Assembly: GCA_964545715.1 (NCBI GenBank)
Contig: CAZJHX010000001.1
Span: 62,001-126,000 of the forward strand
Source: CAZJHX01 sp964545715
GTDB taxonomy: Bacteria > Myxococcota_A > UBA9042 > GCA-2863065
DNA: 64,000 nt
Direction: 5' to 3'
Below, one piece after another: positions 18,625 through 27,100 of the stretch. Numbering within the stretch: position 1 is the first letter of the stretch; every line of letters starts with the position of its first letter. The notes beneath the pieces are model-generated. The model did no database searches. It worked only from the letters and a program-made list of their open reading frames with translations, and was not told where the DNA came from. A program made the position numbers and the translations under genes.

Positions 18625-19155
18625 ATGAAACGACTGACTCTTCTCTTGGCTGGATTGGTGGCGCTCGGTTGCGGGGACGACGACACGGACGACCCGGGCA
18701 CGGAGTCCTTTCTGGGGGGCAACTTCCAGTTCACCAACCTGGCCGTCACGGATGGCTGTACGGACAACGCGATGGTGTATCTGTTCATGCCCGAGGGCAC
18801 CGCTTCAGACTGGGCCAAAGTGACCGAGCTGCCCTCCGAGGACAAGCTGCCCCTCACCTACACCGTGCAGGCGCCTGACCCGTACGGCGCGGTGGAGGTC
18901 AACGCCAAAGCCTCCGGCACCACCGGCTTCGAGTTCTCGGAGACCACACAGAAGGACGTCCTGCTCGACAACGAGAAGTGGCCCGGCTGCAAAGTCGACG
19001 TCACGATCTCCGGCAACTTCGTGATCGTGGACCCCAACAAGGTCACCGGAAGCCTGACCCTGACCACCACCAGCTACGACGAGCCCAATTGCATCGCCGT
19101 GGACGAGGAGCCCTGCTCCATCGTGCTGGACGTCGAGGGCAACCGCGTTCAGTGA
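18625..19155 (+). CDS. Small lipoprotein of unknown function in biosynthetic operon
   Basis: 176 residues from an ATG preceded by GGAG at suitable spacing. The signal peptide ends in the lipobox VALGC, followed by an acidic linker (GDDDTDDPG), so it should be lipid-anchored at the cell envelope. The mature part is predicted mostly beta, with four or five cysteines that could pair. I recognise no family. Its stop overlaps the GTG of the LolA-like gene by 4 nt, so it probably belongs to the export module with the next three genes. Confidence 0.82.
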   Translation: MKRLTLLLAGLVALGCGDDDTDDPGTESFLGGNFQFTNLAVTDGCTDNAMVYLFMPEGTASDWAKVTELPSEDKLPLTYTVQAPDPYGAVEVNAKASGTTGFEFSETTQKDVLLDNEKWPGCKVDVTISGNFVIVDPNKVTGSLTLTTTSYDEPNCIAVDEEPCSIVLDVEGNRVQ

Positions 19156-19880
19156 GCCTGGTGGCGCTCGCCATTTGTCTGCTTGCTGAGCCGCTCCTTG
19201 CACAGACGCCACCCGTCGACGGCGACACCTGGTTGAGCCGCCTCGACGGCGCCATGTCACGCCTGGACGACGCCCGGGTGACGCTGGCCGTGCAAGTCAC
19301 CGACCGCCACGGCGCCCGAGCCGACCGCGAGCTCGTGATTCTCCAGCGTAACGCCCAGCGTCTGGTCCGCATCACCGCCCCACCGCGGCTCGCGGGCGTC
19401 GCCGTCCTGATGAAGGAGGGCGTAATCCACCTCTACCTGCCCGCGTTTCGCAAGGCCCGGCGCGTCAGCGGCAAAGGACGGGGCGACGCGTTTCTGGGCA
19501 CCGATTTCACGTTGGACGATCTGACTCGACGCTCCTTTGGCGACGAGTACCGGGCGACCGTGCTCGCGGTCGGCAAGACCGTACAGCTGCGGCTAACACC
19601 CAAGGACCCGGGCCAACACGATCACGCCGCGATCGAGCTGCGGATGCGCGCAGTGGACTACGCGATCGTCTCCATGGCCGTGCTCGACACGCACGGGACG
19701 GCTCTGCGCCGGGTCGGGTTCAGCGACTATCGTCCTGTCGGCGGTCGCCCGTTTGCCCATCGCTTCGAGGTCGAGGACGTGCGCCGCAAGCGCCGGACGG
19801 TAGCCCGGGTCACGCACGTCAACGATCACGCCGGGCTGTCCGACCGGATCTTCTCCGTCAGCCGGCTCCACACGCGATGA
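19152..19880 (+). CDS. LolA-like outer-membrane lipoprotein-sorting protein
   Basis: 242 residues from the GTG at 19152 (GTGA overlap with the upstream stop). A signal peptide (LVALAICLLAEPLLAQ) directs it to the periplasm. The mature part has the pattern of the LolA-like family that travels with MMPL/RND exporters: RELVILQRNAQRLVRI, then LMKEGVIHLYLPAFRKARRV, then FLGTDFTLDDLTRRSFGDEY, then RVGFSDYRPVGG. These proteins have a half-barrel thought to carry lipids or lipidated molecules across the periplasm. It overlaps the following barrel gene by ATGA. In this operon it may carry the lipidic product made by the megasynthase; that is inference. Confidence 0.85.
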   Translation: MSLVALAICLLAEPLLAQTPPVDGDTWLSRLDGAMSRLDDARVTLAVQVTDRHGARADRELVILQRNAQRLVRITAPPRLAGVAVLMKEGVIHLYLPAFRKARRVSGKGRGDAFLGTDFTLDDLTRRSFGDEYRATVLAVGKTVQLRLTPKDPGQHDHAAIELRMRAVDYAIVSMAVLDTHGTALRRVGFSDYRPVGGRPFAHRFEVEDVRRKRRTVARVTHVNDHAGLSDRIFSVSRLHTR

Positions 19881-21235
19881 TTCGACGCCTCCTGCTCGTG
19901 GCGTGCTGCGTCGCCCTCGCCGCACCCGCGCTCGCGGGCCCGATCGATGGGGGCGGGCACGTCTCGTTTGCGCTGCGAGCCGATCCTGAGGACGGCAAGC
20001 TCGTCGATCTCGGAGACACCATCGTCGCCGGCGGCTGGCTGGGCGGCCGCTTCGCGGACGATCTGGTGGGCTTCCGCGCCGCCCTCGACGTTCGCTTGCA
20101 CGGCCCGAGCGACGCGGACCGTCTGGATGAGGCCGAAACACAATCGCCGACCGAGCTGTCGTTACGCCTTCGCGACGCCTGGATCGAGCTCGAAGTGGAA
20201 TCGAGCGTGGACATGGCGCTGCGAGTCGGCGTCCAGGAGATCCGGTGGGGTGCGACCGACGCCCTGAGGGTCGCCGATCCCGTCAGCCCATACGACCTGG
20301 AAAACCCGATCGACCAGGATCGGCGACTCGCAATACCGGCCATGTCCGTCCTGCTCCACAAAGCCGGTTGGTCCTTCCAGGTCGTCGCGGTCCCGATCTT
20401 CTTTCGGGCAGCCATGCCGCGCGGCTCGTTCGACCTGGTGCCCGACATCGGCCGGCTGCTGCCCGATGAGCTGGGCGGGCAGCGAGTTCAAGAGGTCGTG
20501 TGGCGGCTCGACGCCCCAGAGCCCTCGCTCAAAGACGTGGGCGTGGGCAGCCGCCTGTTCCACTCCGGCCCGGTCGGTGACTTCGGCCTGAGCTGGTACT
20601 GGGGCCGGGACAGCCTTCCGCAGGCCGACGGCTCGTTGGTGATCACCGGCTTCCAGACCGATCAGGACCGAATCGACGTCGCCGTTCCGCTCACATTTCC
20701 CCGCCGCCACATTCTTGCCGCCGACTATCGTGGCGATCTCGGAGCCGGCATCGGCCTCGCCGCCGAGCTCGCCGTTCTTTTGCCGGCCGGCACCAAAGTC
20801 ACAGCGCCCCTCGGCCAGCTGGAGGCGCTGGTGACCCTGGGCACGCTGGACCAGGTCCCCGATCCGTTGCCCGGGACCGAGACCCAGGACGGCCACCCCG
20901 TGGTGCACGCCACCGTCGCTGTCGACCGCGCATTCGGGCCCGTGCGGGTGCTGCTGTCGTACCTGCGCGGCTTTCCAACCGAGCGCCGCATGAAAGACGT
21001 CGAGGACTACCTGTTTGCCGGGCTGCGCTGGTCGATCATCGACTCGCTCGTGCTCGATTTCCGCTCCATGACCGACTTCGACGGCTGGCTCGTGGGCGGC
21101 GGGCTCACCTGGCTGTACCGCGACACATTCGAACTCGGCGTCGCCGCCACGTGGACTGGCGGCCCCACCGACAGTCTCTTTCACCGGCTCCGGGGACTGC
21201 GCCACGTCGCCCTGACCGGCAAGGTGACCTTCTGA
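19877..21235 (+). CDS. Outer-membrane beta-barrel protein (DUF1302-like)
   Basis: 452 residues starting at the ATG of an ATGA overlap. A signal peptide ends at about residue 20 (APALAG). The rest alternates polar and hydrophobic residues with many aromatic girdle positions and ends in Phe (TGKVTF), as expected for a beta-barrel inserted by the Bam machinery. The segment LRLRDAWIELEVESSVDMALRVGVQEIRWGATD resembles the DUF1302-type barrels that often neighbour LolA-like and MMPL genes. It probably forms the outer-membrane step of the export route. Exact family membership would need a profile search. Confidence 0.8.
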   Translation: MIRRLLLVACCVALAAPALAGPIDGGGHVSFALRADPEDGKLVDLGDTIVAGGWLGGRFADDLVGFRAALDVRLHGPSDADRLDEAETQSPTELSLRLRDAWIELEVESSVDMALRVGVQEIRWGATDALRVADPVSPYDLENPIDQDRRLAIPAMSVLLHKAGWSFQVVAVPIFFRAAMPRGSFDLVPDIGRLLPDELGGQRVQEVVWRLDAPEPSLKDVGVGSRLFHSGPVGDFGLSWYWGRDSLPQADGSLVITGFQTDQDRIDVAVPLTFPRRHILAADYRGDLGAGIGLAAELAVLLPAGTKVTAPLGQLEALVTLGTLDQVPDPLPGTETQDGHPVVHATVAVDRAFGPVRVLLSYLRGFPTERRMKDVEDYLFAGLRWSIIDSLVLDFRSMTDFDGWLVGGGLTWLYRDTFELGVAATWTGGPTDSLFHRLRGLRHVALTGKVTF

Positions 21236-23340
21236 GCTTCGCGGTCTGGCTGTGCCGGTGGCGAAACGTCGCGCTGCTGCTCTGCCTGGCTGTGACGGCG
21301 GCCGCGATCATCCCGCTGCGCACGCTGCGCGCCACCAACGAGCTGTCCAGCTGGTTCGCCGAGGACGATCCGGCCCTGGTGGACTACCAGGCGTACCGCC
21401 ACAGCTTCGGCAACGACGAGCTGATCATCGCCGTCTTCGATCTGCAGAAGGTCACGCTGCAGGACATCGATCAGGCGACTGAGGCCCTCACGGCGCTGGC
21501 GATGGTGACCTCCGCCTGGTCGCCTACGAGCCTGCCGCGCCTGGGATCGGACGGCGTGGAGCTCTGGGACGCCGACACCACCTCTGCCACCCTCGCGGCT
21601 GATCCCCTGCTGGGCGGCCGCGTCATCTCCAGGGACGGGCGCTTTGCAGGGATCGTGCTGCGGACGCAACCCGGCGTCCCGCGCCCGCAGGTGCTGGCGG
21701 AGGTTCGGGCAACGCTGGGCGATCTCCCGCACGACCTGGGTGGCGTGGCCGTAGTCAACGAGGCGCTCAACCGCATCTCCAAGCGGGACGCCGGCCGCTT
21801 CCTGGGCCTGGGCGTCCTCGTCAGCGCCATCCTGCTGTTCATAGCCTTCGGGCGCGTGCGTCCCGTTCTGGCCTCTCTGCTCGCTATCGTCATGGCGGCG
21901 ATCTGGACCCTGGGCGCGCTGGCCGCGTCGGGTCGGTCGATCAACCTCGTCACGCTGGTCTTGCCGCTGCTGGTGGCGGTGATCGGGCTGTCAGACGCGG
22001 TCCACATCCTGCTTCGGGCGGCGGACCAACGCGAGAAGGACGTCGCGATGGCCATCGCCGACGTGCTTCGACCCTGCGCTGCCAGCACGCTCACAACGGT
22101 CGCGGCCTTCTTGTCGCTGACCCTGTCGCCGATGCCGGCGCTCGTCGACCTGGGCCTCTTCGGTGCGCTTGGTCTCATGTGCACATTTGTGACGACGCTC
22201 GTGACCAGCGCCTGGGTCCTGGGCTTTCGGGGAGGGTGCCCACGGCCGGGTCGCGGTCGGTTGGCGAGCGCATCGGTCCGCCTGGCGCTACTCGGCGCAC
22301 GACGGCCCAAACAGGTGGTGTTCGTCGCCTGCCTGCTGACGGCCGGCGCCGTCGTGGCCGCGACGTGGATCGAAGTGGACACCCGCTCACTTGGCCTCCT
22401 CCCGCCCGACAACCCCACGCGGCAGGCCGCCGAGCGGATCAGCACCCGGTTTGCGAAGCCAGTCGGGTTTGAGCTGCTCGTCGAAGCCGAAGACGCGCTG
22501 GACCCTGCGCTTCTGGGCGCCGTGTGGCGGTGGCAGCGTCAGGTCGTCGCGGACGGCGTCGCGGGGTGGAGCACATCGGTGGTCGACCTGCTCGCGCGGG
22601 CGACCGGCGCCTACCTTGGGACGGACGAGGTGCCGAGCTCACCCGATGCGGTCGAGCAGGCCTTGATGGTGGCGGACGCGTTGACGCCCACCGACCGATT
22701 CGTGCGCCGCCCGGGGACGCTCCGGGTGGTGTTCGGCATCCCGATGCGCAGCGCTCGCGGCCTGGAGGCGATCCAAGAAGAGGTAATGAGTCGCGCCGCG
22801 CTGCCGGATGCCACCGTCCGGGCGGTCGGATACGTGCCGCTGTTTGTCGCCAAAATGGACCGCATTGTCTGGAGCCAGGTGCGCAGCGTGGCGTGGAGCT
22901 TCCTGCTCGTCTTCACGCTGGTGGGGCTCGCGCTCGGCTCGGCACGTGCCGCGCTGCTGTCCGTGCCGGCCAACCTGGTGCCCATCGCGCTGTTGCTTGG
23001 CGCGATGGGCGTCTTCGGCGTGCGGCTCGACTCCACCACGGCGACCCTGGCGGCCGTCGTCCTCGGCCTGGTCGTCGACGACTCGGTCCACTTCCTCCAT
23101 CGCCTGCGCAGGGAGCAGGCGGCGGGCGGCGAGCTCTCCGAGCGGGTCCGCCGGGCGGCGCATGGGACGGGGCGCGCGATGGTCATGACGACGTTCGTCC
23201 TCGTCGGAGGCCTCTCAGTGCTCGGGTTTGCCACCATCACCACATTGGTGTGGTTCGGCTGGCTGATGGCGATCGCGCTGGTGCTGGCGCTGCTGTCGGA
23301 CCTGGTGCTTCTACCGGCAGTGCTCGGACTGCGTCGCTGA
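21151..23340 (+). CDS. MMPL/RND-superfamily exporter
   Basis: 729 residues from a GTG at 21151, overlapping the barrel gene by 85 nt. The only start matching the 4-nt overlap pattern of this operon would be a CTG at 21232, which is non-canonical; the first transmembrane helix begins just after it. The fold is the duplicated RND one: a helix near residue 35, a periplasmic loop, then a helix bundle (about 205-350), and the same again. The second half contains LGLVVDDSVHFLHR, the conserved acidic proton-relay segment of MMPL proteins. At about 730 residues it is a compact, two-repeat MMPL protein. Such proteins export lipids, hopanoids or lipopeptides; its place between a LolA-like protein, a barrel and a lipopeptide-type synthase suggests it moves the product. 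Confidence 0.9.
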   Translation: MDWRPHRQSLSPAPGTAPRRPDRQGDLLSFAVWLCRWRNVALLLCLAVTAAAIIPLRTLRATNELSSWFAEDDPALVDYQAYRHSFGNDELIIAVFDLQKVTLQDIDQATEALTALAMVTSAWSPTSLPRLGSDGVELWDADTTSATLAADPLLGGRVISRDGRFAGIVLRTQPGVPRPQVLAEVRATLGDLPHDLGGVAVVNEALNRISKRDAGRFLGLGVLVSAILLFIAFGRVRPVLASLLAIVMAAIWTLGALAASGRSINLVTLVLPLLVAVIGLSDAVHILLRAADQREKDVAMAIADVLRPCAASTLTTVAAFLSLTLSPMPALVDLGLFGALGLMCTFVTTLVTSAWVLGFRGGCPRPGRGRLASASVRLALLGARRPKQVVFVACLLTAGAVVAATWIEVDTRSLGLLPPDNPTRQAAERISTRFAKPVGFELLVEAEDALDPALLGAVWRWQRQVVADGVAGWSTSVVDLLARATGAYLGTDEVPSSPDAVEQALMVADALTPTDRFVRRPGTLRVVFGIPMRSARGLEAIQEEVMSRAALPDATVRAVGYVPLFVAKMDRIVWSQVRSVAWSFLLVFTLVGLALGSARAALLSVPANLVPIALLLGAMGVFGVRLDSTTATLAAVVLGLVVDDSVHFLHRLRREQAAGGELSERVRRAAHGTGRAMVMTTFVLVGGLSVLGFATITTLVWFGWLMAIALVLALLSDLVLLPAVLGLRR

Positions 23341-23368
23341 ATGACGCGATGGTTGTTATGCTGCCCCG

Positions 23369-24193
23369 ATGGTTATCGACAGCCTGATCGCACGGCTCAC
23401 CGGCCGCGGGCGGATCAGCCGGCCCACGACCCGTCGACGGACGGCCATGGCGCTCTGGTCCGGTCCGTCGGAAGGCTACATGCACGCCAAGGTGGAGGTC
23501 GTCGTCGACGAGGCGCTGGCGTGGATCGAGCGGGAGCGAGAGCGGACGGGTACGCGCATCACGATCACGCACGTGGTCGGGCGAGCGGTGGCCGAGGCGC
23601 TGCGTCAGGTGCCGGAGCTGAACCATCGGCTGGTCTCCGACACCCTGATCGGGCACGAGACCGTCGACCTGTCGTTTCTCGTGGGCACCGACACCGACGA
23701 TGACGTCGGCTGGGTCAAGGTTGAGGCCGTGGAGAGCAAGTCGGTGCACGCGCTGGCCGAGGAGCTGACGAAGCAGGCGGCGCAGGCGCGAGAAGACGGG
23801 CTCCCCGGCCGCACACTCGTCCAGAGATTGCCGATCTGGCTGCTCCGCCTCGGGATGCGGATCGGCGGATGGTTCGCGGGCGGTCTCGGACGACCTCTGG
23901 GGTTCGCGGGCCTCTCGGCGCGCCCGTTCGGCAGCGTGGTCATCACCAGCGCGGCGGCATTTGACCTCGAGGAGGTGCATGTGGCCCGTACGGCGTTCGC
24001 GCACGTGTCCATGAACCTCGTGATCTGCGCCATCCGCGAGCGCGCGGTCGTCGTGGACGGGCAGGTGCAGGTCCGACGTTGCCTGAATCTGTGCACCAAC
24101 AGCGATCACCGCTATGTCGACGGCAGACACCTGGGGCGGGCGCTGAAGATCATTGCCGACGCCGTCGCCGATCCGTCGAGTCTGCACACGTGA
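23369..24193 (+). CDS. Stand-alone 2-oxoacid dehydrogenase acyltransferase-type catalytic domain
   Basis: 274 residues. The C-terminus contains NSDHRYVDGRHLGRAL, matching the HRxxDG active-site motif of E2 acyltransferases (chloramphenicol-acetyltransferase-like fold). The N-terminus (RRRTAMALWSGPSEGYMHAKVEVVVDEAL) fits the start of that catalytic domain. There is no lipoyl domain and no peripheral-subunit-binding domain, so it is not a pyruvate-dehydrogenase E2. A hydrophobic, Gly-rich insertion at about residues 150-180 (LPIWLLRLGMRIGGWFAGGL) might touch a membrane or acyl chain. It starts 28 nt after the MMPL gene and overlaps the megasynthase start by GTGA. It may be a trans-acting acyltransferase or thioester-exchange enzyme for this pathway. 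Confidence 0.85.
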   Translation: MVIDSLIARLTGRGRISRPTTRRRTAMALWSGPSEGYMHAKVEVVVDEALAWIERERERTGTRITITHVVGRAVAEALRQVPELNHRLVSDTLIGHETVDLSFLVGTDTDDDVGWVKVEAVESKSVHALAEELTKQAAQAREDGLPGRTLVQRLPIWLLRLGMRIGGWFAGGLGRPLGFAGLSARPFGSVVITSAAAFDLEEVHVARTAFAHVSMNLVICAIRERAVVVDGQVQVRRCLNLCTNSDHRYVDGRHLGRALKIIADAVADPSSLHT

Positions 24194-27100
24194 AGAGCTT
24201 CGTCGACGTCTTGCGCAGCCGGGCTCAGCAGAGCTCGGAGCGGGTCGCTTTCCGATTCCTGCAGTCGGGAGAGGCTGACGGGCCGTGCGAGCTGCGGACA
24301 TTTGGCGAGCTGGACCGGCGCGCACAGGCGATCGCCGCCGCGCTGGCCGAGCACGGCGCCTCAGACGAACCGGTCGTGCTGCTGTTCGCCCCCGGACTGG
24401 ACTTCATCGACGCGTTCTTCGGCTGCTTGTACGCCGGCTGCATCGCCGTGCCCGCATGGCCTCCCGATCCCCACAGGCCCAAGCGCTCGATCGCGCGCCT
24501 CAAAGGCATCGTGGCCGACAGCGCGGCGCGCTTCGTACTGACCGAGGCTCGAATCCACGCGCTTTCAGACGCGATAGGGGAGTCGGCGCCCGGCCTGCAT
24601 TGGCTCGTGACCCCGGACGTCCCGACAGGTCGGGGCGACGGTTTTCGGGCGGGGGCGCACCGGGCGGATCGGCCCGCCATGCTGCAGTACACCTCCGGCG
24701 CAACGGGCGCGCCCAAAGGTGTGATGCTGGGGCACGACAACCTGCTGGCAAACCAGCGCCTGATCGCGGCGGCGTTCGGTCACGACCCTGAGCGCCTGGC
24801 GGCTCATCCCGGCGTCTTTGGCGTGTCGTGGCTGCCGCTCTTTCACGATATGGGGCTCATCGGCCATGTCCTGCACCCGGTGTGGATGGGCTACGAGTCG
24901 GTGCTCATGGCGCCCGGGCACTTTCTGCAGCGCCCGGCGCGCTGGTTGGAGGCGATCTCGGCCTTTTCGGCGTTCACAAGCGGCGGACCGAACTTTGCCT
25001 ACGATCTGTGCCTGCGCCACATCGACGAGGCGACTCGGGGGCCCCTGGACCTCTCGCGCTGGCGCGTGGCCTACTGCGGCGCCGAGCCCGTGCGCTGGAG
25101 CAGCCGGAACGCGTTTTTGGACTGGTTTGAGCCCTGCGGGTTGGACCGGGCCGCGTTTCTGCCGACCTACGGCCTGGCGGAGGCGACGCTCCTGGTAACC
25201 GGCCGAAGCGAGGGCTCATCCGGGGCCGGCGTGGTCTGCCTCGACGGTCCGGCGCTGGAGGACGACCGTGTGAGCATGGCGCCGCCTGGCCGCGTCGGCG
25301 GTCGGTTCGTCGCGTCGTGTGGAAGACCGCAGGGCGACGCACAGGTCGAGGTGGTCTCGCTCAACACGTCAGAGCCTGTCGCCGACGACCGGATCGGAGA
25401 GATTCGGGTCTGCGGCTCCAGCGTCGCGCGAGGCTACTGGAAGCAGCCCGAGCGGTCGGCGGCGGTCTTCTCGTCAGGTTGGCTTCGCACCGGCGACCTG
25501 GGCTTCGTGCGCGACGGCGAGCTCTACGTCACGGGCAGGCTGGAGGACCGGATCGTCGTCTTGGGACGCAACCACTATCCGGCCGACATCGAGGCCACGG
25601 TTCACAAGGCCCATCCGGCCGTTCGCCCAGGCGGCTGCGCGGCCTTCTCTATATCGACCGACGAAGGCGAGCAGCTGGCCATCATGTGCGAGGTGGCGCT
25701 GAACGCCGATCGCCAGGCGGTCGCAAACCGGATCCGCCAGGCGGTCGAAAGCGAGCACGGGCTGGGGGTCGGGCCGCTGGCGCTCATCGACCCGCGAAAG
25801 TTGCCCAGGACATCGAGTGGCAAGCCCCGGCGGCTGGCGTGTCGGGCGGAGCTCCAGTCCGGCCCGGTGCCCACGCCGGCCCGCAATGGGGCTCCGAAAG
25901 GAGCGGTGAGGCCCTGGCTGAGCCGTCGAATCGCGCGAGAGCTCGGCGTTGGGATCGAGGAGCTCGACGAGACCACACCGTTTGGCTCGTTTGGTCTCGG
26001 ATCGCTCAAGCTGGTCGAGATCACCAATGAGCTGGCCGAGCACCTCGACCGCGAGCTCCCCGCAACGTTCTTTTACGATCACCCGTCTATCGACGCCGTG
26101 GGCTGGGCGTTGCATCCCAGGCCCGAGGAGGGCGACAGCGACGACGCGCAAATCGAGCCTGCCGAGCCGATCGCGGTTGTCGGCATGGCCTGTCGTTTCC
26201 CGGGAGACGTGGACGATCCCGAGGCGTATTGGCAGCTCCTGTCGGACGGACGTGACGCGGTGGGGGAGGTGCCCCCGCAGCGCTGGGACATCGATCACTG
26301 GCACGACGCCGACCCGGACGCGCCGGGCAAGATGGTCAGTCGCCGCGGCGGCTTCCTGCGCCAGCTCGACCGCTTTGACCCCGCCTTCTTCGAGATGTCG
26401 CTGGGCGAGGCGCCCACGATCGATCCGCAGCAGCGCCTGCTGCTCGAGGTGTGCTGGGAGGCCTTCGAGCGGGCCGGGCTCACGCGCGAGCGGCTGCAGG
26501 GCAGCGACACCGGCGTGTACATCGGGATCCCGGGGACCGAATACGGCTATCACGTGATGGCCGACGAAAAGGAGATCAACGCCTACAGCCTGCTGGGCAC
26601 GGCGCACAGCGCAGTCGCGGGCCGGCTGTCCTACTGGCTGGGCCTGCAGGGGCCGAACTTTCCTGTGGATACGGCGTGCTCCTCGTCCCTGCTCAGCGTG
26701 CACCTGGCTTGCCAGGGCTTGCGCGCGCGCGAGTGCGATCGCGCGGTTGCGGCCGGCGTCAACGTGATGCTGGAGCCCGCGGCGACGGTCTACTTCACCA
26801 AGCTGGGCGCGCTGTCTCCTCAGGGGCGCTGTCAGGCGTTCGACGCCGCGGCCGACGGCTATGTGCGCGGCGAAGGGTGCGGCGCCGTCGTGCTGATGCG
26901 GCTGAGCGACGCCCTGGCCCAGGGGCAGCCGGTGTTGGCCGTGATCCGCGGGTCGGCGGTGAATCAGGACGGGCGCAGCAGCGGGTTTACGGCGCCCAGC
27001 GGCCGTCAGCAGCAAGCCGTGGTCCGGCGCGCGCTGCGGGTGGCCAACCGGGGTGCGGACGACTTGGACTACGTGGAGGCGCACGGCACCGGCACGCCGA

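Noticed and set aside
17778..18857. Minus-strand open frame of 359 codons over the PPTase gene
   Set aside because: The opposite strand carries an unmistakable Sfp-type PPTase; this frame shows no domain.
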